Shown: in pieces, positions 1 to 8,989 of the stretch | Layout of the letters: the number at the start of each line of letters is the position of its first letter | Position numbering within the stretch: position 1 is the stretch's first letter | NCBI GenBank assembly: GCA_029262535.1 | Contig: JAJCZF010000073.1 | Coordinates: 1 to 64,000 of the forward strand | DNA length: 64,000 bases | DNA from: Deltaproteobacteria bacterium | GTDB lineage: Bacteria > Desulfobacterota > GWC2-55-46 > JAJCZF01 | Direction: 5' to 3' | Translations under genes and position numbers: made by a program | Notes under the pieces: generated by a model | What the model saw: only the letters and a program-made list of their open reading frames with translations | Databases searched by the model: none | Told to the model about the DNA's origin: nothing

Positions 1-998
1 GTGCCCTCGTCTATCTTCGTATAACTGACCGAACCTATCGGCAGGGCGCCAAATCCCCTGCATGCCTCGATCTGGTTTTCGTCTCGTCCCGTAACGCTAA
101 GGACCAGCCCGACGCTGACCGGAAGGCCGCCCGAGAGCATATCCTTGAGCCTTACTATAGAAGACTCGTCACGCGGGTTGATGCCCGGAGTGTCTATAAG
201 TATAACCTCTTTGTCGCGTCCATACCAGAGGGCGCGATTAAATTCTTCCTTGGTGCGCGGCGTTTCCACCTGCATGCCAAAGGCCCTGCCGCATTGCTTT
301 AGCGCGGCGCTGCCGCCGGGCCGGTCGTTATCGAGGCTTATCAGCCCTACGCGTCCGGCCTGTTTCTTACGGAGGCGGCCTGCTATCTTTGCCAGGGTTG
401 TCGTCTTACCGGCCCCGGTCGGACCGACCAGCGCGAGTATCTTCGGGCCGCCCTTGCCTGCGAGCGGGTTAATCACCCCGGCCCTCGCTTTGATGAGAGA
501 TATACAGCTTGCTCTCAGACTCTCGGAGAGTGAACCGGCCTCGTCGCTCGTGGCGTATGCCGCGGCCTTTATGAGGCCGTGAGACAGTTTTTCGTTGAGC
601 CCTCGCCTCAAGAGATCGTCATAGACCCCTATGGCGCCGCTCCCAAGCCTTATTATCTCTTTTCTGGAGGCGTTACCGATGACATTGGAAAAGAGCGACC
701 TCAGTTCGGAGAGTTCGTCTTTGATCTCGCCAAACCCAAGCTCCGGGAGCGGAGCGGGGACGGATTCGGGAAGCTCTGGCGCCGGCTCTTCCTGCGACGG
801 ACCTCCCTCTCCCTGATGGCCGCCCTGGGCCATTATGCCGCGTTCAAGCTCCTCAGTGTCAAAGTCAAGCGCAGCGATCACCTCGGCAGAGCCGTCTCTG
901 TTCTTGGTAGAGAGAATTACCGCGTCGAGCCCGAAGGTCTCTCTAACACCTCCAAGTGCCTCTTCAATGGATCTTCCTGTAAATCGTCTGATCTTCAT
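1..998 (-). CDS. flhF: Flagellar biosynthesis GTPase FlhF (3' end beyond window)
   Basis: Not in ORF track because open at the edge. Reverse strand from 998 reads MKIRRFTGRSIEEALGGVRETFGLDAVILSTKN..., with the SRP-GTPase G1 motif ...ALVGPTGAGKTTTLAKIA further on; directly follows flhA. Confidence 0.93.
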   Translation of the reverse strand, partial: MKIRRFTGRSIEEALGGVRETFGLDAVILSTKNRDGSAEVIAALDFDTEELERGIMAQGGHQGEGGPSQEEPAPELPESVPAPLPELGFGEIKDELSELRSLFSNVIGNASRKEIIRLGSGAIGVYDDLLRRGLNEKLSHGLIKAAAYATSDEAGSLSESLRASCISLIKARAGVINPLAGKGGPKILALVGPTGAGKTTTLAKIAGRLRKKQAGRVGLISLDNDRPGGSAALKQCGRAFGMQVETPRTKEEFNRALWYGRDKEVILIDTPGINPRDESSIVRLKDMLSGGLPVSVGLVLSVTGRDENQIEACRGFGALPIGSVSYTKIDEG

Positions 999-999
999 C

Positions 1000-3084
1000 T
1001 TAAACACTCACCACCTTTACGTTTTTTATAGTAACATTTCCACTTATCTCACTCGTTGATAGGACCACGAGAGAGGGCAGCACCTTTTCGGCCAATATCT
1101 TTACAAAACGCCTTATCTCAGGGGAACAGAGCAGTATGGGCTGGTGTCCCAGACTCGCCACCTCCTGCATGCCCTGGCTTATACTCGTAAACATCGCCTC
1201 GGCAACGGCCGGCTCCAGAGAGAGCGTCATGGACTGTGCCGAGCCGCCGACGGCCGCGGCCACCGCCTGCTCAAGCGTCTGGTCCATTATCATTACATTT
1301 ACCGCCATGGAGGCGTCCGCATACTGCTTGGTTATAGACCTCGCAAGCGCCTGTCTCACATACTCGGTAAGGCTGTCGGTATCCTTAACAAGCGGGGCAA
1401 AGTCGGCCAGTGTCTCTACTATCGTAAGTATATCCCTTATCGAGACCCTCTCCTTGAGAAGGTTCCTAAAGACCTTCTGTATTGAACCGGTCGTCATGAG
1501 GTTCGGGACGAGCTCTTCAACTACCTTCGGATGCGTCTTTGCCAGGCCGTCGAGTATCGTCTGTACGTCCTGTCTCGTCAGTATCTCGTGCGAGTTGGAC
1601 TTTATGAGCTCCGTCAGGTGCGTCACGACGACGATAGCGGGGCTGACGACCGTATAGCCGAGAACCTTGGCCTTCTCTTTACCTGCCTCTTCTACCCAGA
1701 AGGCGTCGAGGCCGAATGCCGGCTCCATGGTCGGGATACCCTCAAGCCCCTTCTCGGCGTTGCCGGGATCGATAGCGAGGAACATATTGGTCTTTATCTC
1801 TCCGCGGCCCACTTCTACGCCCTTGAGCATAACTACATACTCTTCGGGTTTAAGCTGGAGGTTATCCTTAATATGAATGGGCGGCACGAGGAAGCCCGTC
1901 TCAGAGGCCGACTGTTTTCTCATCGCCTTGATCCTGTCGAGCAGCTCGCCGCCCGAAGAGGTATCTACAAGCGGAATGAGCCTGTAACCGACTTCCATTG
2001 AGAGCGGATCTATCGGCACGACCTCTACGGTCTCTTCCGGGGCGGCCTGCGCGGCTATCTCTTCCGCCTCTACCGCGGCCTCCTGCTCAACGCGCCTTGC
2101 CGTTGAGACCTTGGCGTAATAGGCGATACCGCCTGTTATCACCGCAAGCGTTATGAATGCCACATGCGGCAGACCCGGTACGAGACCGAGAAGGAAGAGC
2201 ACACCGGCGGCACTACCAAGGGCCTTGGGCCTTGAGAGGAACTGTCCGGCGATATCGGTGCTCACGTCGTGCGCACCGGCAGAGCGCGTTACGATGATAC
2301 CGGCGGCGGTACTTATGATTAGCGCCGGTATCTGCGCCACAAGTCCGTCGCCTATGGTCAAGGTAGAGTATATAGTGACGGCCTCGGAAAGCGTCATGCC
2401 CTGTTGAAGGACACCGATGATGAGACCGCCTATGATATTTATTAGTGTAATAAGCACGCCGGCTACGGCGTCTCCCCTTACGAACTTACTCGCACCGTCC
2501 ATGGAACCGTAGAAGTTGGCCTCGTTCGAGGTCTCTTCTCTGCGTGCCTTGGCCTCGTCGTCGGTGATGAGACCGGCGTTAAGGTCGGCGTCGATCGCCA
2601 TCTGCTTGCCCGGAAGGGCATCGAGCATAAAACGCGCGCTTACCTCGGCGATACGTCCGGCGCCCTTTGTGATGACGACGAAGTTTATTATTATGAGTAT
2701 GAGGAATATTACGAGCCCTACGGCAAAGTTACCGCCGACGACAAATTCGCCGAAAGACTTGATGACCTGCCCCGCCGCGCCAAGCCCTTCGTCTCCGTGA
2801 AGCAGGATGAGGCGTGTTGTTGCGACATTGAGCGAGAGTCTGAAGAGAGTCGTAATAAGCAGGACCGTCGGAAAGAGCGAGAAGCTCAGCGGCTTTACAA
2901 CGTGCATAGTGACGAGCAGGATTATGATGCCTATCGTGATATTCATCGACAGGAGGAAATCGAGCAGGAAGCTCGGCAGCGGTATTATCATGATACCGAG
3001 TATTCCGACTATGCCGAGCGGTAGTATGAACTCACTCATCTTGGCCGGCAAGAAACGCTGCATATTTTCTGTCAGTGTCGCCAC
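1000..3084 (-). CDS. flhA: Flagellar biosynthesis protein FlhA
   Basis: 694 aa, multi-TM N-terminus and FHIPEP-type signature region (GKQMAIDADLNAGLI); flagellar gene order. Confidence 0.97.
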   Translation of the reverse strand: MATLTENMQRFLPAKMSEFILPLGIVGILGIMIIPLPSFLLDFLLSMNITIGIIILLVTMHVVKPLSFSLFPTVLLITTLFRLSLNVATTRLILLHGDEGLGAAGQVIKSFGEFVVGGNFAVGLVIFLILIIINFVVITKGAGRIAEVSARFMLDALPGKQMAIDADLNAGLITDDEAKARREETSNEANFYGSMDGASKFVRGDAVAGVLITLINIIGGLIIGVLQQGMTLSEAVTIYSTLTIGDGLVAQIPALIISTAAGIIVTRSAGAHDVSTDIAGQFLSRPKALGSAAGVLFLLGLVPGLPHVAFITLAVITGGIAYYAKVSTARRVEQEAAVEAEEIAAQAAPEETVEVVPIDPLSMEVGYRLIPLVDTSSGGELLDRIKAMRKQSASETGFLVPPIHIKDNLQLKPEEYVVMLKGVEVGRGEIKTNMFLAIDPGNAEKGLEGIPTMEPAFGLDAFWVEEAGKEKAKVLGYTVVSPAIVVVTHLTELIKSNSHEILTRQDVQTILDGLAKTHPKVVEELVPNLMTTGSIQKVFRNLLKERVSIRDILTIVETLADFAPLVKDTDSLTEYVRQALARSITKQYADASMAVNVMIMDQTLEQAVAAAVGGSAQSMTLSLEPAVAEAMFTSISQGMQEVASLGHQPILLCSPEIRRFVKILAEKVLPSLVVLSTSEISGNVTIKNVKVVSV

Positions 3085-3085
3085 T

Positions 3086-4147
3086 CTAACTTCTCCTCGC
3101 CTTTAGGCGGAATACATATGAGAGCACCTCGGCGATAGCCTGATAAAGGGCCGTCGGCACCTCTTGTCCTATCTCCACTATCTTCCACATATTACGCGCC
3201 AGCGGTTTGTTCTCGACTATCGGAACATTATTCTCTCTGGCGAGCTCTTTGATCCTCTGCGCTATATGGCCCGCGCCCTTGGCAACGACTATCGGCGCGT
3301 TCATCTCGCCCTGGTCGTACTTGAGCGCCACGGCGATATGATCCGGGTTCGTGACTACGACGGCGGCTTCCGGCACTTCGGCCATCATGCGGTTTTGAGC
3401 CATCTGTCTCTGCATCGTCCTGATACGCTGTTTAACGAGCGGCTGACCCTCGGTATCCTTGAACTCTTCCTTGATCTCGTGCTTGCTCATCTTGAGATTC
3501 TTCTCTCTCTCATATCTCTGCCATACAAAGTCGATGATCGAGATAAGTATGAGAACCCAGGAGGTCTTCATAAGCACCGAGAAGGCGACCTTGCCGAGAT
3601 ATGAGATTATCGTCAATGTGTCCGAATCCGCAAGCTGACCGAAGTTTTCGATCTCACCGCGCAGGACCGAGACGGCGACGTAACCGACAAGCGCCATCTT
3701 TGCGATATTCTTCGCCATCTCCATTGCGGAGTTCAGGCTAAAGATCTTCTTTGCGCCCTCTATAGGGTTTATCTTCTCCAACTTGGGCGTTATCGGGTCG
3801 AATGAGAATATGAAACCTATCTGCATAATATTGGCCAAAAGTCCTACGAGCGGTAAAAGAAGGAAGGGCAGCATGATTACGCCGATACCCTTCATGACCC
3901 TTAAAAAGAGGTCCTGGCTTCCGTCGACCGTGATCTGCATAGAGCCGGCCTCGCTAAATAGCGAACCCGTGACATCCTTCAGGTTGTCGATGATATAACC
4001 GTTAAAGAAGTAAAAGATACCGAGCGCGCCGAGAAGTATCGCGACACTTGTGACATCCTTACTCTTGGCTACCTGCCCCTTTTCTCTCGCTTGACTTAGT
4101 TTTCGGGGTGTAGCCTGTTCAGTTTTATCGTACTTATCTTCAGCCAA
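3086..4147 (-). CDS. flhB: Flagellar export switch protein FlhB
   Basis: 353 aa; DKTEQATPRKLSQAREKGQVAKSKD N-terminus and VVVTNPDHIAVAL (NPxH cleavage-site region). Confidence 0.97.
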   Translation of the reverse strand: MAEDKYDKTEQATPRKLSQAREKGQVAKSKDVTSVAILLGALGIFYFFNGYIIDNLKDVTGSLFSEAGSMQITVDGSQDLFLRVMKGIGVIMLPFLLLPLVGLLANIMQIGFIFSFDPITPKLEKINPIEGAKKIFSLNSAMEMAKNIAKMALVGYVAVSVLRGEIENFGQLADSDTLTIISYLGKVAFSVLMKTSWVLILISIIDFVWQRYEREKNLKMSKHEIKEEFKDTEGQPLVKQRIRTMQRQMAQNRMMAEVPEAAVVVTNPDHIAVALKYDQGEMNAPIVVAKGAGHIAQRIKELARENNVPIVENKPLARNMWKIVEIGQEVPTALYQAIAEVLSYVFRLKARRS

Positions 4148-4158
4148 CGCCTTATCTC

Positions 4159-4932
4159 CTAGTGCGCGCCGGTTCGCAGGAGGTCGAATATATCATTCGA
4201 CATACCCCCGTACGAACTCGTTATGGTTGATACGACATAGGGCATGGCGAAAAATAACATCACGAGCCCAAGCGTTATCGTTACCGGAAAACCTACTACG
4301 AAAATATTTAACTGCGGCACGGTCCTGGCCAGAATACCCATGGCGAGGTTGGCAAGCAGTATGGATATCGATATCGGCGCGGCAAGCTTGAGGGCTATCT
4401 TAAAGATATCAAAGCCCATCTGAAGTATGCCGCTGTAAAGTGTCTCGTTAAGAGAAAAACCAAAGGGCGGCACTACAAGAAAACACTCTTTAATGGCGCC
4501 GATGAAGATAAGATGTACGTTCAGCGCGAAGAATATAAAGATGCCGACCATATTATATACCTGAGCGACGACCGAGAGCTGACCGCTCGTGTGCGGGTCA
4601 ACGACATTGGCCATTGCGAAACCCATCTGAATGCCTCCGAGCTGTCCGGCGAGCTCAAAACCGGCGATAACCATACGGGCCGCAAGGCCGAGCGTTAGAC
4701 CTATAAGGATCTCCCTGAAAACAGAGAAGACGATACCTGGAAGCGTCTCAGGGATCGGCACCGGGGTCGTAATGGTCGGAACGATCAGGATTGCGAGCAT
4801 TATCGTGACCCCCATCTTGAGCGGCATCGGCACCGAGCGTCCGCCGAGAAAGGGTATGGCCGAGAGTATGGCCAGCACCCTGACGAAGACGAAGAAGAAT
4901 GTCTCGGTATTTGAAAATATCGTGTTCAGCAT
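4159..4932 (-). CDS. fliR: Flagellar export protein FliR
   Basis: 257 aa multi-TM, FliR-like, between flhB and fliQ. Confidence 0.95.
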   Translation of the reverse strand: MLNTIFSNTETFFFVFVRVLAILSAIPFLGGRSVPMPLKMGVTIMLAILIVPTITTPVPIPETLPGIVFSVFREILIGLTLGLAARMVIAGFELAGQLGGIQMGFAMANVVDPHTSGQLSVVAQVYNMVGIFIFFALNVHLIFIGAIKECFLVVPPFGFSLNETLYSGILQMGFDIFKIALKLAAPISISILLANLAMGILARTVPQLNIFVVGFPVTITLGLVMLFFAMPYVVSTITSSYGGMSNDIFDLLRTGAH

Positions 4933-4935
4933 CTC

Positions 4936-5205
4936 TTAACCCACATAGTTTGGAAGGCTTGTCAGTAGCTCGCGCGTATAGTCGAGCATCATATTAAGCA
5001 TCCAGGGTAAAAGTAAAAGAAGCACGGCGAACATTGCCAGTATCTTCGGGATGAAGGTAAGCGTCATCTCCTGCAACTGCGTAACGGCCTGAAAGAGGCT
5101 GACGGCAAGCCCGACGACAAGCGCCACGGAGAGTACCGGCAGGCTGATCATCAGAAGGACAAAGATAGCGTCCTGTGCGAGCGTTATTACGAGTTCGGGT
5201 GTCAT
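4936..5205 (-). CDS. fliQ: Flagellar export protein FliQ
   Basis: 89 aa, two TM segments, ...SLFQAVTQLQEMTLTFIPKI.... Confidence 0.96.
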   Translation of the reverse strand: MTPELVITLAQDAIFVLLMISLPVLSVALVVGLAVSLFQAVTQLQEMTLTFIPKILAMFAVLLLLLPWMLNMMLDYTRELLTSLPNYVG

Positions 5206-5957
5206 AGATGAAAGCTCTCCACCATGGAGCCGATAAGAAGGCCCCAGCCGTCCACGAGGACGAATATCATAAGTTTAAAAGGCAGCGATATCATTACGGG
5301 CGGCAACATGAACATACCCATACTCATAAGGATACTTGCTACGACCATATCTATAATCAGGAAGGGTATGAAGATGACAAAACCTACCTGAAAGGCGTTC
5401 TTGAGTTCACTGGTGATAAATGCCGGTATAAGCACACTCGTCGGAACCCCTTCGTAATCTTCTACGTCCTTGACGTCGCCCATATCCATAAAGAGCTCTA
5501 GCGAGCTATCGGATACCTGTGAAAGCATAAATTTTCTAAATGGCACGATCCCCTTTTCAAAGGCCTGCTGTTCGCTCACCTCTTCATCGAGGTAAGGCAC
5601 AACCGCGTCGTTATAAACTTCGGTAAGGACCGGTGACATAATAAAGAAGGTCATAAATAGAGCGATGCCAAGAAGTACCTGGTTAGGCGGGGTCTGCTGC
5701 AGACCCATTGCGTGGCGAAGCAGGGAAAATACTATTACAAACCTCGTAAATGAGGTCATCATAAGAATAATAGCCGGAAGCAGCGTCAGGACCGTAAGCA
5801 TTATTACGATCTTAATCGTCGTTGAGAAGCCCTCGCCCTCGGCAACCTTGAGGCTCATCTCCGGTAGCGATATCGGCTCGTTCGCCGCCAGCCCGAAGGC
5901 CGGAAGCATTAAGACGATAAGCGCTATAAGCGGTAATATTTTAAAAAGAATCTTCAT
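5202..5957 (-). CDS. fliP: Flagellar export protein FliP
   Basis: 251 aa; signal sequence; TSFTRFVIVFSLLRHAMGLQQTPPNQVLLGIALFMTFFIMSP. Confidence 0.97.
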   Translation of the reverse strand: MKILFKILPLIALIVLMLPAFGLAANEPISLPEMSLKVAEGEGFSTTIKIVIMLTVLTLLPAIILMMTSFTRFVIVFSLLRHAMGLQQTPPNQVLLGIALFMTFFIMSPVLTEVYNDAVVPYLDEEVSEQQAFEKGIVPFRKFMLSQVSDSSLELFMDMGDVKDVEDYEGVPTSVLIPAFITSELKNAFQVGFVIFIPFLIIDMVVASILMSMGMFMLPPVMISLPFKLMIFVLVDGWGLLIGSMVESFHL

Positions 5958-5965
5958 AATAGTCT

Positions 5966-6565
5966 CTATGCGTGCTCACTAAGGGCCGGGCCGGAAGCGG
6001 CCTTCTTTTTTTCTGTCATGGCCTTGCCGGTGTTGCGAAGAAGCGCTTTTACGCCCTCTACTTCGCTCTTCTTCACCGCCTGTGCCGGGTCTCTTTTTAC
6101 TTTAGGAGCAGGAGCCTTGGCTGAGGCCTCTTTGGCCTCTTTCTTCTTCAAGTTAAGCGCGGCAAAGGGGTTTAATATATTTGAAAAGCTCTTCTTCAGG
6201 CCGCTACTTTTCAGAGAGCCCTTATTGGTCAGGAGCTTTTTAAAACCGTTCCCAACGCTATCGTTATCTGTGAATGCGTCTTCAAGCCTGTCGACGGTAT
6301 CGGGATTATCTATCTTCGTAAGGTATGAGACCTGATCGCTTGAAACTCCGAGGACCAGATACTCTCCGGCGATATTAACGACCGAGACCGACTTCTTCGG
6401 GCCAAGCGGCAGATTATTCATGACGCGCATAACGCCCCTCTTCTTGCCTTTTATACCTCTAAGGCCGGTGCCGCCGCTCTGCTTCGAGTAGATCCAGATC
6501 ACGAACCAGATGAGCGGTATTACCAAAAAGAGCGCTCCGATAAATTTTTGTGCCATCTCCGCCAT
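5966..6565 (-). CDS. fliO: Flagellar protein FliO-like
   Basis: Single TM near N-terminus then LPLGPKKSVSVVNIAGEYLVLGVS; located between fliP and fliN. Confidence 0.85.
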   Translation of the reverse strand: MAEMAQKFIGALFLVIPLIWFVIWIYSKQSGGTGLRGIKGKKRGVMRVMNNLPLGPKKSVSVVNIAGEYLVLGVSSDQVSYLTKIDNPDTVDRLEDAFTDNDSVGNGFKKLLTNKGSLKSSGLKKSFSNILNPFAALNLKKKEAKEASAKAPAPKVKRDPAQAVKKSEVEGVKALLRNTGKAMTEKKKAASGPALSEHA

Positions 6566-6576
6566 CGTCTTATCCT

Positions 6577-6954
6577 TTACTTCCTGAGCTGCTTGATGCG
6601 CTCGACCGGGCTTATGATATCGGTAAGCCTTACGCCGAACTTTTCATTTACCGCCACTACCTCGCCCTTTGCGACCAGGCGGTCGTTTACCAGAACTTCC
6701 ATCGGCTCTCCTGCCGCCTTGTCAAGCTCTATCACCGAGCCGTGGCCGAGTTGAAGCAGATCGTTAATGAGCATCCTGACCCTGCCGACCTCGACCGAGA
6801 CCGTGATCGGGATATCGAGTATCCTCGAAATATTGTCGTTTACATCCGAGGGCTCTTCGTTGATTATCTCGTCAAAGTCGGCCGGAGCCGCCTCCGTGTC
6901 GCCTGCTGTCAGATCTATCTCTTCTACCATTTGATTACTCCCCTTCCTGTTCAA
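6577..6954 (-). CDS. fliN: Flagellar motor switch protein FliN
   Basis: SpoA-type domain (ILDIPITVSVEVGRVRMLINDLLQLGHGSVIELDKAAGEPMEVLVNDRLVAKGEVV). Confidence 0.96.
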   Translation of the reverse strand: MNRKGSNQMVEEIDLTAGDTEAAPADFDEIINEEPSDVNDNISRILDIPITVSVEVGRVRMLINDLLQLGHGSVIELDKAAGEPMEVLVNDRLVAKGEVVAVNEKFGVRLTDIISPVERIKQLRK

Positions 6955-7924
6955 TAAATTCCAAAAGCTTTATAGCGTACTGCCCGTCGCTTATACCGGG
7001 TTTGCCTGTAAACTTAAGCACCTTCTCTACATGTACCCTCGCCGGTTCGGTCATCTTTTGATCGAGCATAATGACGTCTCCGGTATTCAAGGTCAAGAGA
7101 TCTTCTATCTTTATCTCGGTCGTTCCTATCTCTGCCGATATCTCGACGTCGGTGCGCCTCATCTCCTCTTCGATCATCTCGGCCCAGCGGTTATCTACAT
7201 CCATCTGGTCGCTCTGGTAGGTGGCGTAGAGTTTGTCCTTGATCGGCTCCATCGACGAGTAAGGTATGCACATCGACATATTGCAAGAGCGCCCTTCTAT
7301 CTCAATCTGGAAGTGAGATACGATTACTATCTCGGTCGGCACGACTACATTCACAAACTGCGGAGACAATTCAGAGCGGTTGTATATGAACTCCAGCGGG
7401 AAGACCGGCTTCCACGAGGTCTGCATATCGATGAATACGCGGTCGGTAATCTTTCGAATAACGCGTTGCTCAAATGTCGTAAACTCCCTGCCCTCTACCC
7501 TTGTAAGGTCTCTGCCCGAACCGCCGAAGTAGTTATCGAGTACGATAAAGATCAGGTTCGCTTCGAATACCATCAGCGAAAGCCCCCTGAGCGGCGATAT
7601 CTGAAAGACATTAAAAGAGGCGGGAAGAGCAATCTTTGAGATATACTCCGCATACTTCATCATTGAGACACCCTCGACCGTAACATCCGCAATCTTACGA
7701 ATAAGGTTGAAGAGAGAGAGACGAAAGTGTCTGCAAAATTGCTCGTTGATGATCTCAAGGGTCGGCAGTTTGCCTCGAACGACTCGCTCCTTACTGGTTA
7801 TAAGGTTATACTCGTCTGAGGGTAGATTCTCCGCACTCTGGTCGCCCTCTGTTCCAACGGCTCCAGCGCTAACACCCTTCATCAGGGCGTCGACTTCTTG
7901 CTGACTTAAGACCTTTTCAGCCAT
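6935..7924 (-). CDS. fliM: Flagellar motor switch protein FliM
   Basis: 329 aa; N-terminal LSQQEVDALMKG and FliM core. Confidence 0.97.
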   Translation of the reverse strand: MAEKVLSQQEVDALMKGVSAGAVGTEGDQSAENLPSDEYNLITSKERVVRGKLPTLEIINEQFCRHFRLSLFNLIRKIADVTVEGVSMMKYAEYISKIALPASFNVFQISPLRGLSLMVFEANLIFIVLDNYFGGSGRDLTRVEGREFTTFEQRVIRKITDRVFIDMQTSWKPVFPLEFIYNRSELSPQFVNVVVPTEIVIVSHFQIEIEGRSCNMSMCIPYSSMEPIKDKLYATYQSDQMDVDNRWAEMIEEEMRRTDVEISAEIGTTEIKIEDLLTLNTGDVIMLDQKMTEPARVHVEKVLKFTGKPGISDGQYAIKLLEFIEQEGE

Positions 7925-7971
7925 AACATTCTCATTTTCTAAGGTTTAGGGGCTCTTTCGACCCCGGACGT

Positions 7972-8481
7972 CTACTGGATCACGAATTCCGTAAAGTAAA
8001 CACTCTTTATCTTGCCCTTGGAGATAATCATATTTACGCGGGCGGCTATCTCGTCTCTTAACTGGTACTTGCCCGCAACCGATATGATATCGCCATGCTC
8101 TTTACTACTAAGAAGTATGATGACAGAGTCTCTGATCTGGGCAGTCTTTGCCTCGACCTCTTCCTTCATAGACTCGTCTACCTCCATATTGATCGTGATC
8201 TTAAGGTATCTGTTGCCGCCCGAGGCCAGAAGATTCACAACAAATGGCTCAAAAGCGACAACTGTCGCCGTCGACTCGGCCTCTTCGAGCGCTGCGGCCG
8301 CTTCAGCCGCCTCTTCCTCGGTCAACTCGACCGGTTTTTCCTTTAAAAAGAGAAAATAACCGGCTCCGCCGCCTCCGAGTATGATAATGAGAGCGGCTAT
8401 TATGATAATTAATTTCTTTTTTGACTTTTTAGCGGGTTTGTCTTCCGCTTTTTCGTCTTTTGCTGCTTCTTCGTCGGCCAT
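7972..8481 (-). CDS. fliL: Flagellar basal body-associated protein FliL
   Basis: The ORF track starts at 8529, but the ATG at 8481 (MADEEAAKDEK) is preceded by AAGGGGAGCAATAAG. Single TM then FliL domain. Confidence 0.9.
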   Translation of the reverse strand: MADEEAAKDEKAEDKPAKKSKKKLIIIIAALIIILGGGGAGYFLFLKEKPVELTEEEAAEAAAALEEAESTATVVAFEPFVVNLLASGGNRYLKITINMEVDESMKEEVEAKTAQIRDSVIILLSSKEHGDIISVAGKYQLRDEIAARVNMIISKGKIKSVYFTEFVIQ

Positions 8482-8626
8482 CTTATTGCTCCCCTTTCGG
8501 TTTATAATTACAAAAACTTTTAAAAACACTTTCAGGCGCGGATTAAAAGACCGTCAACCGTCGAAAAAATTGCCTCGCGAAAATTGGTTGCTGGCGCTGT
8601 CCGCTTATTATACTAGTCCTGATAAT

Positions 8627-8642
8627 CGCAACAAGCGTGCCA
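8627..8642 (-). promoter_or_regulatory. Sigma-54 promoter upstream of fliL
   Basis: Minus strand TGGCAC-GCTTG-TTGCG, about 150 nt upstream of the fliL start at 8481. Confidence 0.8.
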
Positions 8643-8840
8643 AGGTTTATAAAGGCTGGATTTTAAAGAGTTTTAAGACGCAGGTGTAGAAAAGAAGGGT
8701 TTATCTAATGTCGTAATTGTGACGGATTATTGTCGTAAGGGCCCCGGGCGTCAAGAAACTGACGCGACAAAGGGGATTAGTGCGAGAACTGCCGGCCTAT
8801 TGAGCGCGGACAGGGAATTGACCGGTCACCTCGAAGAGCG

Positions 8841-8869
8841 GCGCGAAATTGGCCCCGCACACTGTGCGG
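8841..8869. repeat. Hairpin element, TTGGCC type
   Basis: gcgcgaaattggccCCGCACACTGTGCGG. Confidence 0.85.
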
Positions 8870-8877
8870 AAAAATGT

Positions 8878-8911
8878 CCTGCAAGAGGGGCCACCACGCC
8901 CCTCTTGCAGG
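8878..8911 (-). terminator. 14-bp perfect hairpin downstream of flgE
   Basis: cctgcaagaggggc-caccac-gcccctcttgcagg; minus strand continues acatttttcc. Confidence 0.6.
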
Positions 8912-8989
8912 TTCTAATATCCTCGGAGAAATTACTATGGGAGTAGATTTTATTTCTACACAAAGGATATTTAGGTGAAACGCCTTATA

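Noticed and set aside
8719-8946. 75-aa plus-strand ORF in the fliL-flgE gap
   Set aside because: Runs through the CGCGAAA element and the 14-bp hairpin; no ribosome site or family resemblance.
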